DNA of 64,000 nucleotides from Bacillus xiamenensis (GTDB lineage Bacteria; Bacillota; Bacilli; Bacillales; Bacillaceae). The notes beneath the pieces were generated by a model. The model was not told the DNA's origin, ran no database searches, and saw only the letters and a program-made list of their open reading frames with translations. Shown one piece after another: positions 8,867 to 22,475 of this stretch; position 1 is the stretch's first letter, and every line of letters begins with the position of its first letter. The stretch spans positions 62,001 through 126,000 of the forward strand of contig NZ_AMSH01000005.1 in the NCBI RefSeq assembly GCF_000300535.1, written 5' to 3'. The position numbers and the translations under genes were made by a program.

Positions 8867-9559
8867 ATGTATGATGTTACCGAGTGGAAGCATGTCTTTA
8901 AACTCGATCCAAATAAAGAGATATCCGATGAACAGCTCGAAGCGATTTGTGAATCTGGTACGGATGCCATTTTGATTGGCGGTAGTGACAATGTGACAGA
9001 GGACAACGTGCTGCAACTCATGTCAAAGGTGCGCCGCTTTCTTGTGCCATGTGTGCTTGAAATCTCGACGCATGAGATGATTGTGCCGGGCTTCGATCTG
9101 TATTTCATCCCCACTGTGTTAAACAGCGCTCATCCTGATTGGATTGTTGGGCTTCATAAGGATGCGATGAAGGAATACGGTGATCTGATGTCAATGGAAG
9201 AGATTGTGCCGGAAGGATATGTCATCTTAAACGAAGAGTGTAAAGCGGCGAAGCTGACAGAGGCAAATACGGCACTGGATATAGATGACGTAAGGGCATA
9301 TGCGAGAGTGGCAGAGCACTTGATGAAACTGCCTATTTTTTACCTAGAATACAGCGGGACGCTTGGAGACATAGAGCTTGTGAAAGAAACAAAAGCAGTG
9401 CTTCATGAAACGGTTCTATTTTATGGCGGCGGCATTGAGAATGAAGAGCAGGCAAAAGACTTCGCGCAGCATGCAGACGTGGTCGTTGTTGGAAACGTCA
9501 TTTATGATAATTTCAAAGAAGCGTTAAAGACAGTCGATGCAGTGAAAAAGTCATCATAG
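8867..9559 (+). CDS. pcrB: Heptaprenylglyceryl phosphate synthase PcrB
   Basis: A 230-residue TIM-barrel prenyltransferase. [17 protein letters not shown], then [22 protein letters not shown] and [12 protein letters not shown], are the phosphate- and substrate-binding signatures of PcrB/GGGPS. PcrB joins heptaprenyl diphosphate to glycerol-1-phosphate, making an archaeal-type ether lipid. The longer open frame beginning at 8735 is rejected because ATG 8867 has TGGAGG at 8851 and matches the family start. It is the first gene of a pcrB-pcrA-ligA-yerH run with gaps of 15-60 bp. Confidence 0.95.
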   Translation: MYDVTEWKHVFKLDPNKEISDEQLEAICESGTDAILIGGSDNVTEDNVLQLMSKVRRFLVPCVLEISTHEMIVPGFDLYFIPTVLNSAHPDWIVGLHKDAMKEYGDLMSMEEIVPEGYVILNEECKAAKLTEANTALDIDDVRAYARVAEHLMKLPIFYLEYSGTLGDIELVKETKAVLHETVLFYGGGIENEEQAKDFAQHADVVVVGNVIYDNFKEALKTVDAVKKSS

Positions 9560-9616
9560 TCAAACAAGACGAAACGGGTTAAAATAGAACATAAGTTCGA
9601 ATTGGCGGTGAATGGA

Positions 9617-11839
9617 ATGAATGAAATATCGAATCATCTATTAGAAGGACTGAATGATGCGCAGAAGGAAGCGGTCAAAGCGACAGACGGTCCGCTGCTG
9701 CTAATGGCAGGAGCAGGTAGTGGAAAAACACGGGTGCTCACGCATCGAATTGCCTACTTAATGGCAGAAAAGCACGTGGCTCCGTGGAACATTTTAGCGA
9801 TTACATTTACGAATAAAGCAGCACGTGAAATGCGTGAACGTGTCCAAGCTATTTTAGGGCCCGGTGCAGATGACATTTGGATCTCGACGTTTCATAGTAT
9901 GTGTGTCCGGATTTTAAGACGCGATATTGATCGAATTGGTGTGAATCGCAATTTCTCCATATTAGACACATCTGATCAGCTTTCTGTGATTAAAAACATT
10001 TTAAAAGAACGAAATATTGATCCGAAAAAGTTTGATCCACGCAGTATTTTAGGATCGATCAGCAGTGCAAAAAACGAACTCATTGATGCAGAAGAATACG
10101 CAAAAACAGCCGGTGACTTTTACGATCAAGTCGTCAGTGACGTATATACAGATTATCAAAAACGATTACTCAAAAACCAGTCACTCGATTTTGACGATTT
10201 GATTATGATGACGATCAGACTGTTTGAGCGAATTCCTGAAGTATTAGAGCATTACCAGCGTAAATTCCAATACATTCATGTGGATGAGTATCAGGATACG
10301 AACAGAGCGCAGTACATGCTCGTGAAATTGCTGGCTCAGCGCTTTCAAAATATTTGTGTCGTCGGTGACTCAGACCAATCAATCTATCGCTGGCGCGGAG
10401 CAGATATCACGAACATTCTCTCCTTTGAAAAGGATTATCCAACGAGTCAAGTGATTCTGCTTGAACAAAATTACAGATCAACGAAACGCATTTTGCACGC
10501 TGCAAATACGGTGATCCAAAACAATGCAAATCGTAAGCCAAAAAACCTTTGGACAGAAAATGACGAAGGAGCGAAGATTGCTTATTATCGAGCAGATAAT
10601 GAATTTGGCGAGGGTCAGTTTGTCGCAGGAAAGATTCGCCAGCTTCATCAAAGCGGAAAGCGAAAATTATCTGATGTTGCGATCCTCTATCGAACGAACG
10701 CTCAGTCACGTGTCATAGAGGAAACGTTAATGAAGGCAAACATTCAATACAACATTGTCGGTGGCACGAAGTTCTATGACAGAAAAGAAATCAAAGACAT
10801 TTTGGCGTACCTACGCCTTGTGGCAAACCCAGATGATGATATTAGTTTTATGCGTATTGTCAACGTACCAAAGCGCGGAATTGGGGCGACCTCTGTTGAT
10901 AAAATTGCCGCATATGCAGAAATGAATGATCTCTCTATGTTCGAAGCACTTGGTCAGGTGGATTTCATTGGACTCAGTGCAAGGGCAGCCAATGCACTTG
11001 ATGAGTTCAAACAGCTCATTGATCAAATGACAAACATGCAGGAATATCTATCTGTCACAGAATTAACGGAAGAGATCTTAGAGAAAACAGGCTACCGTGA
11101 AGCGCTGAAGATCGAAAAGACGATTGAAGCCCAAAGCCGTTTAGAGAATATTGATGAGTTTCTATCTGTCACAAAGAACTTTGAAGAACAAAATGAAGAC
11201 AAATCACTTGTCACCTTCCTGACAGACCTCGCTCTTGTGGCAGACATTGATAAGCTGGATGAGAATGAGGAAGAAGATCATGATGCCGTTATTTTAATGA
11301 CCCTTCACGCAGCAAAAGGGCTGGAATTCCCGGTTGTGTTCTTAATGGGGATGGAGGAAGGCGTCTTCCCGCACAGTCGTTCATTAATGGAAGATGCAGA
11401 GATGGAAGAAGAGCGCCGCCTTGCTTACGTAGGGATCACACGGGCCGAAGAAGAGCTTTATTTATCAAGCGCTAAGATGAGAACATTATTTGGCCGGACG
11501 AACATGAACCTTGAATCAAGATTCATTAGAGAAATACCAGCTGATTTATTGGACAACCTAAATGAGAAAAAAGAAACGAAAACACCGTTTGGCCAAACAA
11601 GAGAAAGACCGCAAAGACGGGGCCCTGTTTCACGTCCGCAAACGCAAACCATTCAAAACACAGGCGGCGGCAGTATTGGCTGGGCTGTGGGAGATAAAGC
11701 TGCTCATAAAAAATGGGGCGTTGGAACGGTTGTGAGTGTGAAAGGCAGCGGAGACAGCACAGAGCTTGATATTGCGTTCCCAAGCCCGACAGGCATTAAG
11801 CGGCTCCTCGCAGCATTTGCGCCAATCGAGAAGCAATAA
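9617..11839 (+). CDS. pcrA: ATP-dependent DNA helicase PcrA
   Basis: A 740-residue UvrD/Rep superfamily 1 helicase. Walker A AGAGSGKT at residues 31-38, Walker B with [12 protein letters not shown], motif [17 protein letters not shown], motif IV QNYRST, VYVGITRA-type motif VI ([13 protein letters not shown]), and a C-terminal Tudor-like segment ([14 protein letters not shown]) that in this family binds RNA polymerase. An in-frame TTG at 9602 would add five residues; ATG 9617 matches the orthologue start. Essential for replication past RNA polymerase and for nucleotide-excision repair in Bacillus. Confidence 0.97.
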   Translation: MNEISNHLLEGLNDAQKEAVKATDGPLLLMAGAGSGKTRVLTHRIAYLMAEKHVAPWNILAITFTNKAAREMRERVQAILGPGADDIWISTFHSMCVRILRRDIDRIGVNRNFSILDTSDQLSVIKNILKERNIDPKKFDPRSILGSISSAKNELIDAEEYAKTAGDFYDQVVSDVYTDYQKRLLKNQSLDFDDLIMMTIRLFERIPEVLEHYQRKFQYIHVDEYQDTNRAQYMLVKLLAQRFQNICVVGDSDQSIYRWRGADITNILSFEKDYPTSQVILLEQNYRSTKRILHAANTVIQNNANRKPKNLWTENDEGAKIAYYRADNEFGEGQFVAGKIRQLHQSGKRKLSDVAILYRTNAQSRVIEETLMKANIQYNIVGGTKFYDRKEIKDILAYLRLVANPDDDISFMRIVNVPKRGIGATSVDKIAAYAEMNDLSMFEALGQVDFIGLSARAANALDEFKQLIDQMTNMQEYLSVTELTEEILEKTGYREALKIEKTIEAQSRLENIDEFLSVTKNFEEQNEDKSLVTFLTDLALVADIDKLDENEEEDHDAVILMTLHAAKGLEFPVVFLMGMEEGVFPHSRSLMEDAEMEEERRLAYVGITRAEEELYLSSAKMRTLFGRTNMNLESRFIREIPADLLDNLNEKKETKTPFGQTRERPQRRGPVSRPQTQTIQNTGGGSIGWAVGDKAAHKKWGVGTVVSVKGSGDSTELDIAFPSPTGIKRLLAAFAPIEKQ

Positions 11840-11865
11840 ATCTATAGAAGTGATAAAACGGATGA

Positions 11866-13890
<2,025 letters not shown>

Positions 13891-13905
13891 GAGGAGTGTT
13901 TTCTA

Positions 13906-15093
13906 TTGAAAAAGTTGCTATTGCTGCTGACAATGCTCACACTGGTATTGTCAGCGTGTGCACCTTTTGGGGGAAAAGACGAGGAAGAGGTTACACAAAA
14001 AACGGATGAAACGAAAGAAACAGCCATCATCCCAATGTACAATATCTCTGATTCGTATTACAAAATGGTGCTGCCGTTTAAAGAAGGTGCTGCAAGAGGA
14101 TTAACAGCAGAGCGTCTCAATACACGCTTAGATATTGATGAATTTGAAACAGGACTGATGCGCCTGGCGACAGAATCATTTAATACAAACGACTATCTTT
14201 TCCAAGAAGGACAGCATTTAGATGAGGATACCGTTCTCAGCTGGCTGGCGCGCAAAAAAACAGGCAGTGATCTGAAAAAAGCTGAAAAAGAAGATAAAAA
14301 CTTTAAGAACCTTGGATTAAACCCTGCTCTTCCAAACTCAGGTTCAACGAAGTCCAAAAACGAAAATAGTCCAATCTACTTGGCTTCGATGCTAGAGCAT
14401 AATTACTTAATTCGAAAAGATAAAAACAGCTTACAGCTTGGCGGAGTCGTCATTGGTCTTGCGCTAAACTCTGTATATTATTATCGAGAAAATGTCGGAG
14501 ATCCTCAACAAGAGGTAACCATCGATTCATCGAAAAATTCTAAGAAGCTTTTAGCGGAGGGTGAAAAAATCGCTGAGAAAGTCATCAAACGACTTCGTCA
14601 AATGGATGGGCTGCAAAAAGTGCCTGTCATGATCGCCCTTTATAAACAAGCACCAAAATCGTCTATCGTACCAGGAAACTTTATCGCCAAAACCGATGTG
14701 AAAGCAGGTTCATCTGATATTGGCAATTGGGATACGATCAAAGAAGAGAATGTTTTCTTCCCTTCAGATAATGCAACAAGCACCTACAAAGACGATTCAG
14801 AACGATTTGACCGCTTCAAGACAAAAGTAGAAGACTACTTCCCAAATTACACAGGTGTGGTAGGTACAGGCTTTTATAAAAACGGAAGCCTGCAAAAAAT
14901 GAAAATAGAAATTCCAATGCAATTCTACGGAAAAACAGAAGTCGTAGCATTCACGCAATACTTAACAGGTGAAGTGATGGATTACTATAAGAGCACCAAT
15001 ATAGAAATCAACATCACATCTTCTGATCAACAAGAAGCCCTGATCACGAAAAATGCTGAAGACAAAGAACCAACCGTCCATATATATGATTAA
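13906..15093 (+). CDS. yerH: CamS-family lipoprotein YerH
   Basis: A 395-residue predicted lipoprotein. The signal peptide [18 protein letters not shown] ends in a lipobox LSAC with Cys18 as the lipidated residue. The body matches the CamS / sex-pheromone precursor family; in enterococci and staphylococci the signal peptide of this family is processed to a peptide pheromone. Start is TTG at 13906 with GAGGAG upstream. The gene lies 15 bp after ligA and ends the operon at a terminator. Function in Bacillus is not established. Confidence 0.9.
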   Translation: MKKLLLLLTMLTLVLSACAPFGGKDEEEVTQKTDETKETAIIPMYNISDSYYKMVLPFKEGAARGLTAERLNTRLDIDEFETGLMRLATESFNTNDYLFQEGQHLDEDTVLSWLARKKTGSDLKKAEKEDKNFKNLGLNPALPNSGSTKSKNENSPIYLASMLEHNYLIRKDKNSLQLGGVVIGLALNSVYYYRENVGDPQQEVTIDSSKNSKKLLAEGEKIAEKVIKRLRQMDGLQKVPVMIALYKQAPKSSIVPGNFIAKTDVKAGSSDIGNWDTIKEENVFFPSDNATSTYKDDSERFDRFKTKVEDYFPNYTGVVGTGFYKNGSLQKMKIEIPMQFYGKTEVVAFTQYLTGEVMDYYKSTNIEINITSSDQQEALITKNAEDKEPTVHIYD

Positions 15094-15096
15094 TCA

Positions 15097-15130
15097 AAAG
15101 CCGCCACGCCTCTAAGGCGGTTTTCTTTTC
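15097..15130 (+). terminator. Terminator of the pcrB-yerH operon
   Basis: AAGCCGCC (15098-15105) pairs with GGCGGTTT (15116-15123), with a T-rich tail. Confidence 0.85.
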
Positions 15131-15262
15131 AAATAAGAGGGATTTTTTAAACGTTTGTCAAAGTATGTGAAGAAACCAAAAGGAAAGGCAGGTATGTTGA
15201 TGCTCGTATAAATGCTGATAACCGTCATGTATAAGTAAATAGACGACAAAAGGAGAATCAGC

Positions 15263-16270
15263 ATGCATAAAGAAGTAAAAGCGCGATACAATGAACAAAT
15301 GGTCTTAAAGAAAGCGGCTCTATTATATGACTTTCACCCAGAACAAGTCACATTTCTAGCCGATGCAGAAAATGATGTGTATGAATATAAGGCTAAAAAT
15401 GGGGTGAATTATATATTAAAAATCACCCATACCATTCGCCGTTCATGCCCGTATATTTTAGGAGAAATGGACTGGATTCGGTATTTATCTGATCATGGCA
15501 TCTCAGTAGCTAAACCGGTCTTATCAGCAAGAGGAAAAGATGTTGAAGTGATTCCCGATCAAGCAGGAGGCGCTTTTTTGCTGCGTGCATATGAAAAAGC
15601 ACCGGGCAGAAAAGTGACGGAAACGGATTGGAATGGACAATTGTTTCAGGCGTTAGGTGCTTATACAGGGCGCATGCATCAAGCGACCAAACAATATCAA
15701 GTGAAAGATCCTCGCTATAAGCGTCAAGAGTGGTATGAAGAAGAGCAATTAAAGCTTGAATCATATATTCCTTCTGATCAAACGGTTGTGCTGCAGCGAA
15801 AAGATGAACTGATGCAAAAGCTTCACCAGCTCCCGATATCCAAGGATGTCTATGGACTGGTGCATGCCGATTTACATCATGGGAACTTCCATTATCATCA
15901 GGGAGACATCATTGCATTTGATTTTGATGATTGTGGATATCACTGGTTTATCAACGATATGAGCATTTTGCTATACAACGTTCTATGGTATCCGGTGATT
16001 CCGTATGAGGATAAAGCTGAATTTACCGCTGAATTTATGAGCCATTTTCTCAAAGGCTATCGACAGGAGCATGAGCTTGATGACGCATGGCTGGCAACAA
16101 TACCAGATTTTCTTATGCTGCGTCATATGCTTATTTATGGGCTTTTACATCAAGCATTTGATCTCCAAACACTAAGCGCTGACGAAAGCGCCATGCTGGC
16201 GCGTTTTCGAAAGGAAATTGAGGACAATATACCAGTGACGCCTTTTGACTTTCATCAGCTGGCGCGATAA
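15263..16270 (+). CDS. yerI: Aminoglycoside phosphotransferase-fold kinase YerI
   Basis: A 335-residue APH/choline-kinase-fold protein. The catalytic loop HADLHHGNFHYH (HxDxxxxN) and the metal motif IIAFDFDDCGYH are intact, so it should be an active small-molecule kinase. Substrate unknown; family relatives include homoserine kinase type II, CotS-like spore proteins and SrkA. ATG follows AAAGGAGAATC. Single-gene unit closed by a bidirectional terminator shared with sapB. Confidence 0.85.
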   Translation: MHKEVKARYNEQMVLKKAALLYDFHPEQVTFLADAENDVYEYKAKNGVNYILKITHTIRRSCPYILGEMDWIRYLSDHGISVAKPVLSARGKDVEVIPDQAGGAFLLRAYEKAPGRKVTETDWNGQLFQALGAYTGRMHQATKQYQVKDPRYKRQEWYEEEQLKLESYIPSDQTVVLQRKDELMQKLHQLPISKDVYGLVHADLHHGNFHYHQGDIIAFDFDDCGYHWFINDMSILLYNVLWYPVIPYEDKAEFTAEFMSHFLKGYRQEHELDDAWLATIPDFLMLRHMLIYGLLHQAFDLQTLSADESAMLARFRKEIEDNIPVTPFDFHQLAR

Positions 16271-16274
16271 AAGA

Positions 16275-16310
16275 AACCCCCTTGCCGTTTGAAACAGCAA
16301 GGGAGTTTTT
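16275..16310. terminator. Terminator between yerI and sapB
   Basis: CCCTTGC (16279-16285) pairs with GCAAGGG (16297-16303); T run on the plus strand. Lies between two convergent genes. Confidence 0.8.
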
Positions 16311-16314
16311 GATA

Positions 16315-17007
16315 CTACACCGTATCACACTTCACGCCGACAACACCTTCTAAATCTTTAATATCAAAGTACACATCGGTTGTATAGCGATCTTTATGCA
16401 CACGTACGCGTACTTCCATGATCGGATAGTCCTTTTCCTTTAAATCATCAATACGTACGGAATGAATGCGAATATTGAGTGCTTTCATTTCTTTCAAAAT
16501 GTCTGTCATGCGGTTGCGATCAGAAAGTGACATTCTGATGCGGATTTCTTTTTCCTGTAAGCGAATCGGTCCAATTCGCTGGAAGAGCCAAGGTAAAAAT
16601 TCGACACTCACCAGAATAAAGAAAAGGCTGAGGAAGGCTTCTTTATAAAAACCTGCACCTGTTGCAACCCCAAGTCCTGCTGCTCCCCAGATCATCGCAG
16701 ATGTCGTAAGACCTGAGATGACGTCATTGCTTTTACGCAGAATCACACCTGCTCCAATAAAACCAACACCAGATATAATTTGCGCCGGTAACCTGAGTGG
16801 GTCCATTTGAAGCTTAGAGACTCTAGGGAAATTGTAGGCTGCATCAATGCTGATGATGGTTAATACGCAGGAGCTGACAGCAATGACAATACACGTTTTT
16901 AAACCGAGCGGCTTTTTCTTCAGCTCGCGTTCAAGACCGATAATCAAACCGATTAAGGTGGCAACGGCTAATTTTAAGACCGTATCCCATTCAATTGTCC
17001 AAAACAT
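16315..17007 (-). CDS. sapB: MgtC/SapB-family membrane protein
   Basis: A 230-residue protein with four to five N-terminal hydrophobic helices and a cytosolic ACT-like C-terminal part. GLIIGLERELKKKPLGLKT and the SGVGFIGAGVILR motif are hallmarks of MgtC/SapB proteins. ATG 17007 is chosen because AAAGGAGCG lies just upstream; an upstream GTG (17025) would fall in front of that site. B. subtilis sapB sits in the same place, and a mutation there affects alkaline phosphatase activity in sporulation mutants. Exact function unknown. Confidence 0.88.
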   Translation of the reverse strand: MFWTIEWDTVLKLAVATLIGLIIGLERELKKKPLGLKTCIVIAVSSCVLTIISIDAAYNFPRVSKLQMDPLRLPAQIISGVGFIGAGVILRKSNDVISGLTTSAMIWGAAGLGVATGAGFYKEAFLSLFFILVSVEFLPWLFQRIGPIRLQEKEIRIRMSLSDRNRMTDILKEMKALNIRIHSVRIDDLKEKDYPIMEVRVRVHKDRYTTDVYFDIKDLEGVVGVKCDTV

Positions 17008-17124
17008 GCGTATCGCTCCTTTCACTTCATGTACGTTTCACATCATGTATATGATCTTCTCACAGCCTATATGGCTGCCACAACTTCTATTTTATTCAGA
17101 AACGGGAGAAAGAAAAGCATTTTA

Positions 17125-17168
17125 TTAAAAAATGAAGAGAGTCATCCGCTAGATGCAGATGACTCTTC
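17125..17168 (-). terminator. Terminator of opuE
   Basis: GAGTCATC (17139-17146) pairs with GATGACTC (17158-17165); on the minus strand the stem runs into a T tract. Confidence 0.8.
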
Positions 17169-17177
17169 ACTTCTATA

Positions 17178-18659
17178 TTATTTTGATTCTTCTTCGAGAT
17201 GGGTTTCCATTTTGTGAAATAGCTGTTTTGATGCTTTTGTCGGCTTACTTGTCATTAAGCTCACAATAATTGCAGTTAAACCACTTAACGTAAAGCCAGG
17301 AATCATTTCATAGATACCTGTTGAATGGTTGAGACCTGTCGTGATCCATGTCAGAACCACAACGGCACCAACAATCATCCCGACAAGTGCCCCGTGATGA
17401 TTCATCCGTTTCCAGTATAGACAAAGTAAGATAACTGGACCGAATGAAGAACCAAATCCTGCCCACGCATAACCGACGAGGTCAAGTATGGTATCACTAG
17501 GGTTGAGTGAAAGACAAAGAGCAATAACTGCCACCACTAGTACAGACATACGGCCAATCATCACAAGCTCTTTATCCGAGGCTTTCTTTCTAAAGAACGT
17601 TCTGTATAAATCCTCTGTCATCGCACTTGCTGTGACAAGCAGCTGAGAGGAAATTGAACTCATAATTGCTGCTAAAATGGCAGAAAGTAAGAATCCAGTA
17701 ATGTACGGATGGAACAACACTTTAGAAAAGACGATAAAGATCGTTTCAGGGTCAGCAAGGTTCATACCCGTTTCATGTACATATGCGACACCAACTAAAC
17801 CGACAGACAGTGAACCAATGACTGAAATAATCATCCAGCTCATTCCGATTCGGCGTGCTGGTTTTAAATCTTTTACGGACGTAATCGCCATAAAACGTAC
17901 GATAATATGAGGCTGTCCAAAGTAACCTAGTCCCCAAGCGAGGAAGGAAATAATGCCAATGACGCTCGTTCCTCTAAAAATATCAAGCAATTTAGGGTCA
18001 ATCTGTTGAATATCTTGGAATGTGGCAACAGGTCCGCCTAATTGTGTAAAGGCAACGATCGGCACGAGCACTAATGCTAAAAACATAATAGCTCCTTGGA
18101 CAAAGTCTGTTAAGCTCACTGCCAAAAATCCGCCAAACAGTGTATACAAAACCACAATACTTGATGTCAAAATCAGTCCAAACATGTAATGAGCGCCGAA
18201 TGCTGATTCAAATAAACGCCCGCCTGATACCATCCCAGACGATGTATACAGTGTAAAGAAGATTAAAATGATGACGGCTGAAACAGCTTTTAATAAAGCA
18301 GATGATCCTTTGAATCGTTTGTCAAAGAAATCAGGAATCGTAATAGCATCATCCGCAATTTCTGTATAAGAACGTAAACGAGGTGCAAGAATTAAATAGT
18401 TCAAGTAAGCACCGACTATTAAACCAATTGCAAGCCAGGTTGTCGATAAACCTGTTTTATACATTTCACCTGGTACACCCATCAGCATCCAACCGCTCAT
18501 ATCCGCAGCACCTGCTGATAAAGCTGTAACGAATGGGCCAAGTCCGCGTCCACCAAGCATATAATCATTTAAATCATGTGTTTTCCTAAACGCATACCAA
18601 CCAATCGCAAGCATTCCGATAAAATAGATAGATAAGGAAATCGTAACTTCAATACTCAT
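17178..18659 (-). CDS. opuE: Osmoregulated proline:sodium symporter OpuE
   Basis: A 493-residue sodium:solute symporter (SSF/PutP family) with about 13 transmembrane helices. Visible signatures: YMLGGRGLGPFVTALSAGAADMSGWMLMGVPG near the N-terminus (Na+ and proline site), and GYAWAGFGSSFGPVILLCLYWKRMN, the SSF motif. The context (sapB on one side, gatCAB divergent) is that of B. subtilis opuE, which takes up proline as an osmoprotectant. A SigB-type promoter lies at 18783-18809, in line with osmotic and general stress induction. Transporter family is certain; osmotic role inferred from orthology and promoter. Confidence 0.93.
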   Translation of the reverse strand: MSIEVTISLSIYFIGMLAIGWYAFRKTHDLNDYMLGGRGLGPFVTALSAGAADMSGWMLMGVPGEMYKTGLSTTWLAIGLIVGAYLNYLILAPRLRSYTEIADDAITIPDFFDKRFKGSSALLKAVSAVIILIFFTLYTSSGMVSGGRLFESAFGAHYMFGLILTSSIVVLYTLFGGFLAVSLTDFVQGAIMFLALVLVPIVAFTQLGGPVATFQDIQQIDPKLLDIFRGTSVIGIISFLAWGLGYFGQPHIIVRFMAITSVKDLKPARRIGMSWMIISVIGSLSVGLVGVAYVHETGMNLADPETIFIVFSKVLFHPYITGFLLSAILAAIMSSISSQLLVTASAMTEDLYRTFFRKKASDKELVMIGRMSVLVVAVIALCLSLNPSDTILDLVGYAWAGFGSSFGPVILLCLYWKRMNHHGALVGMIVGAVVVLTWITTGLNHSTGIYEMIPGFTLSGLTAIIVSLMTSKPTKASKQLFHKMETHLEEESK

Positions 18660-18782
18660 GTAGTTTTCTCACCTTTTTCGTATTAATTTGACATCACCTC
18701 AATCAAAATATACAGAAGTGCTAGGGCAGGATTTTCATTTCATTGCCCTGCTCACTGCTATGGTTACTTAACCTATCAGAGT

Positions 18783-18809
18783 ATTCCCAAGTGATCAACC
18801 GTCTTAAAC
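18783..18809 (-). promoter_or_regulatory. SigB-type promoter of opuE
   Basis: On the minus strand GTTTAA (18809-18804) and GGGAAT (18788-18783) are separated by 15 bp, fitting the SigB consensus GTTTAA-N13-15-GGGWAW. The predicted start is about 115 bp before the opuE ATG. The orthologue in B. subtilis has a SigB promoter too. Confidence 0.75.
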
Positions 18810-18992
18810 ATCTCCATTTTGAAGAAAAAATGCATGGATTGATGATAAGACTCTATATGTATGCGTTTACAAAAACAAACCAAAGTAAAAATATTCTGAA
18901 AAATAAATAGTCACCTTGATGAATATTTTCGCTACTTGCTGCACGACAATGACATATCAAGAGACAAAGCCTGTCTGAGCGTCTTTGTAAAG

Positions 18993-19022
18993 TTGCTTTA
19001 GAACAGTAAAATTTGATATGAT
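18993..19022 (+). promoter_or_regulatory. Putative SigA promoter of gatCAB
   Basis: TTGCTT (18993-18998), an 18-bp spacer and TATGAT (19017-19022), 62 bp ahead of gatC. Confidence 0.5.
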
Positions 19023-19083
19023 AAAGTGTATATGACTTATGATCATGACCATGAACACGTATCATTTTTGGAGGTGAACCTGC

Positions 19084-19374
19084 ATGTCAAGAATTTCAAT
19101 AGAAGAAGTAAAGCACGTTGCGCATTTGGCGCGGCTTGCGATTACAGAAGAAGAAGCTGAGATGTTTACAGAACAGCTGGATAGCATCATTTCATTTGCA
19201 GAGCAGTTAAACGAGGTAGATACGGAAAACGTTGAACCAACCACACACGTATTAAAAATGAAAAACGTCATGAGAGAAGATGTTCCGAATAAAGGTCTTT
19301 CCATTGAGGCAGTCATCAAAAACGCGCCTGATCATAAAGACGGCTATATTCGTGTGCCATCAATTTTGGACTAA
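19084..19374 (+). CDS. gatC: Asp/Glu-tRNA amidotransferase subunit C
   Basis: A 96-residue Gat[19 protein letters not shown] at the N-terminus and the NVEPTTHV / LREDVP-type segment ([11 protein letters not shown]) are characteristic. GatC wraps around GatA and stabilises the complex. ATG follows TTGGAGGTG. First gene of gatCAB with 14-bp gaps. The complex turns Glu-tRNA(Gln) into Gln-tRNA(Gln) in Bacillus, which lacks a glutaminyl-tRNA synthetase. Confidence 0.96.
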
Positions 19375-19388
19375 AGGAGGCCTGAGAC

Positions 19389-20846
19389 ATGTCATTGTTT
19401 GACCACAAAATTTCTGAATTAAAAGAGCTTTTACATAAAAAGGAACTGTCTGTTTCTGATTTAGTGGACGAGTCTTATAAACGAATCCATGAAGTAGACG
19501 GTAAAGTACAAGCATTTCTTGCGCTTGACGAAGAGAAAGCACGTGCATATGCAAAGGAATTAGACGAGGCAGTTGGTGAAAAGGACGAGCTTGGTCTATT
19601 GTTCGGTATGCCGATCGGTGTCAAAGATAACATCGTGACGAAGGATTTACGTACAACCGCATCAAGTAAGATCTTACAAAACTTTGATCCAATTTATGAT
19701 GCAACCGTTGTGAACCGCCTAAGAGAAGCGGAAGCTGTCACAATCGGTAAATTAAACATGGACGAATTTGCAATGGGGTCTTCTACGGAGAACTCAGGCT
19801 ACAAAGCAACGAAAAACCCGTGGAATTTGAACACCGTTCCAGGTGGATCAAGCGGTGGATCAGCAGCTTCTGTTGCAGCAGGGGAAGTACCATTCTCCCT
19901 TGGTTCAGATACAGGCGGTTCCATTCGTCAGCCGGCATCATTTTGTGGTGTTGTTGGTCTTAAACCGACATATGGCCGTGTATCCAGATACGGTTTAATC
20001 GCATTTGCTTCATCATTAGATCAAATTGGGCCGATTACGCGTAATGTAGAGGACAACGCATATGTTCTTCAAGCGATTGCTGGTGTCGATCAAATGGATG
20101 CTACAAGTGCAAATGTCGATGTACCAGATTTTCTTTCTTCATTAACTGGTGACATCAAAGACTTGAAAATCGCTGTGCCAAAAGAATATCTTGGCGAAGG
20201 CGTTGGCGAGGAAGCAAAAGAGTCTGTTCTAAAAGCGTTGAAAGTATTAGAAGGACTTGGTGCGACATGGGAAGAAGTGTCTCTTCCGCATTCTAAATAT
20301 GCGCTTGCGACTTACTACTTACTGTCATCTTCTGAGGCATCTGCGAACCTTGCTCGTTTTGACGGCATCCGCTATGGCTATCGTACAGACAATGCAGACA
20401 ACCTGATTGATTTATATAAAAATACCCGTTCTGAAGGCTTTGGAGATGAAGTAAAACGCCGCATCATGCTTGGCACATTCGCTCTAAGCTCAGGATATTA
20501 CGATGCATACTATAAGAAGGCGCAAAAAGTCCGTACTCTGATTAAAAAAGACTTTGAAGATGTTTTCGAAAAGTATGATGTCATTGTAGGACCAACAACA
20601 CCTACTCCTGCATTTAACATTGGTGAAAAAACAAGCGATCCACTGACTATGTATGCAAACGACATTTTAACGATCCCTGTTAACCTTGCAGGCGTTCCAG
20701 GAATCAGTGTACCTTGTGGATTTACAAACGGTCTTCCGCTAGGACTGCAAATCATCGGTAAACACTTTGACGAAGGAACCGTGTACCGCGTGGCTCACGC
20801 TTTCGAGCAAGCAACAGATCATCATAAAGCAAAACCTGAACTGTAA
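19389..20846 (+). CDS. gatA: Asp/Glu-tRNA amidotransferase subunit A
   Basis: A 485-residue amidase-signature enzyme. Lys in GVKDNI (about residue 79) and the serines of [14 protein letters not shown] (about residues 152-165) plus [12 protein letters not shown] build the Ser-cisSer-Lys triad that frees ammonia from glutamine. ATG follows AAAGGAGG. Works with GatB and GatC. Length and all key residues are normal. Confidence 0.97.
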   Translation: MSLFDHKISELKELLHKKELSVSDLVDESYKRIHEVDGKVQAFLALDEEKARAYAKELDEAVGEKDELGLLFGMPIGVKDNIVTKDLRTTASSKILQNFDPIYDATVVNRLREAEAVTIGKLNMDEFAMGSSTENSGYKATKNPWNLNTVPGGSSGGSAASVAAGEVPFSLGSDTGGSIRQPASFCGVVGLKPTYGRVSRYGLIAFASSLDQIGPITRNVEDNAYVLQAIAGVDQMDATSANVDVPDFLSSLTGDIKDLKIAVPKEYLGEGVGEEAKESVLKALKVLEGLGATWEEVSLPHSKYALATYYLLSSSEASANLARFDGIRYGYRTDNADNLIDLYKNTRSEGFGDEVKRRIMLGTFALSSGYYDAYYKKAQKVRTLIKKDFEDVFEKYDVIVGPTTPTPAFNIGEKTSDPLTMYANDILTIPVNLAGVPGISVPCGFTNGLPLGLQIIGKHFDEGTVYRVAHAFEQATDHHKAKPEL

Positions 20847-20859
20847 GGGGTGAATCAGA

Positions 20860-22290
20860 ATGAACTTTGAAACGGTAATTGGACTTGAAGTCCACGTAGA
20901 GCTAAAAACACAATCAAAAATTTTCTCAAGCTCGCCGACAGCTTTTGGTGCGGCTGCCAATACGCAAACAAGTGTCATCGACCTTGGGTATCCTGGCGTA
21001 CTGCCGGTGCTGAACAAAGAAGCGGTGAACTTTGCGATGAAAGCGGCAATGGCGCTGAACTGTGAGATCGCAACTGATACAAAATTTGACCGTAAAAACT
21101 ATTTCTATCCTGATAACCCAAAGGCGTATCAAATTTCTCAATTTGATAAACCAATCGGTGAAAACGGCTGGATTGAAATTGAAGTAGACGGCAAAACAAA
21201 ACGAATCGGTATTACGCGTCTTCATTTGGAAGAGGATGCAGGGAAACTGACGCACACAGGCGACGGTTATTCACTCGTCGATTTCAACCGACAAGGCACA
21301 CCGCTTGTTGAAATCGTATCTGAGCCAGACATTCGCACACCAGAAGAAGCATATGCTTACTTAGAAAAATTAAAATCTATTATTCAATATACAGGCGTTT
21401 CCGACTGTAAGATGGAAGAAGGCTCACTGCGCTGTGATGCCAATATTTCTCTGCGCCCAATTGGACGTGAAGAGTTTGGAACGAAAACAGAGCTTAAAAA
21501 CTTGAACTCTTTCGCTTTCGTTCAAAAAGGACTTGAATTCGAAGAGAAACGTCAAGAGCAAGTATTGCTTTCTGGCGGTGTGATTGAGCAGGAAACACGC
21601 CGCTATGACGAAGCGTCTAAAAAGACGATCCTCATGCGTGTGAAAGAAGGCTCTGATGATTACCGCTACTTCCCAGAACCAGATTTGGTGGAGCTGTACA
21701 TTGATGACGAGTGGAAAGAACGCGTAAGAGCATCCATTCCAGAGCTTCCAGACGAGCGCCGCAAACGCTACATTGATGAACTTGGACTGCCTGCATATGA
21801 TGCAATGGTGCTGACGCTGACAAAAGAAATGTCTGATTTCTTTGAAGCGACCATTTCAGAAGGTGCGGAAGCGAAGCAAGCATCAAACTGGCTCATGGGT
21901 GAAGTATCTGCATATTTAAACTCCGCTCAAAAAGAGCTGGAAGAAACAAAACTTACGCCACAAGGGCTTGCTGGCATGATCAAACTCATTGAAAAAGGAA
22001 CGATTTCTTCTAAGATTGCCAAAAAGGTATTCAAAGAGCTGATTGAAAATGGGGGCGATGCAGAAACAATCGTCAAAGAAAAAGGACTTGTCCAAATTTC
22101 TGACGAAGGTGCACTGCTCAAGCTAGTCACAGAAGCACTTGATAACAACCCGCAATCCATTGAAGATTTCAAAAATGGAAAAGACCGCGCAATTGGTTTC
22201 CTAGTTGGACAAATCATGAAAGCATCGAAGGGACAAGCAAACCCGCCGATGGTCAACAAGATTCTTCTCGAAGAAATCAAAAAACGCTAA
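20860..22290 (+). CDS. gatB: Asp/Glu-tRNA amidotransferase subunit B
   Basis: 476 residues. The N-terminal [16 protein letters not shown] motif, [17 protein letters not shown] and the C-terminal YqeY-like tRNA-binding tail ([17 protein letters not shown] and [18 protein letters not shown]) identify GatB, the subunit that phosphorylates and transamidates Glu-tRNA(Gln). Operon end marked by a strong terminator. Confidence 0.97.
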   Translation: MNFETVIGLEVHVELKTQSKIFSSSPTAFGAAANTQTSVIDLGYPGVLPVLNKEAVNFAMKAAMALNCEIATDTKFDRKNYFYPDNPKAYQISQFDKPIGENGWIEIEVDGKTKRIGITRLHLEEDAGKLTHTGDGYSLVDFNRQGTPLVEIVSEPDIRTPEEAYAYLEKLKSIIQYTGVSDCKMEEGSLRCDANISLRPIGREEFGTKTELKNLNSFAFVQKGLEFEEKRQEQVLLSGGVIEQETRRYDEASKKTILMRVKEGSDDYRYFPEPDLVELYIDDEWKERVRASIPELPDERRKRYIDELGLPAYDAMVLTLTKEMSDFFEATISEGAEAKQASNWLMGEVSAYLNSAQKELEETKLTPQGLAGMIKLIEKGTISSKIAKKVFKELIENGGDAETIVKEKGLVQISDEGALLKLVTEALDNNPQSIEDFKNGKDRAIGFLVGQIMKASKGQANPPMVNKILLEEIKKR

Positions 22291-22295
22291 ATCGC

Positions 22296-22330
22296 AAAAA
22301 CCGCCACATGGATGATGAGGCGGTTTTTTT
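22296..22330 (+). terminator. Terminator of gatCAB
   Basis: AAAACCGCC pairs with GGCGGTTTT and is followed by seven T. Confidence 0.9.
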
Positions 22331-22475
22331 GTTGGTGAAAATGACAGGGTCTTATTAGAGATTCAGACCACCGCCGTATATCAATTCATTGGTTCTTTTT
22401 TTATAATGAAGCATAAACTTTAGCACATATTCGAAGGGGATAAAGGTGAACGAAAGTGAACATCGCCACGTATTG

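Noticed and set aside
17008-17025. GTG 17025 as the sapB start
   Set aside because: It would place the strong AAAGGAGCG site inside the gene; ATG 17007 fits both spacing and family start.
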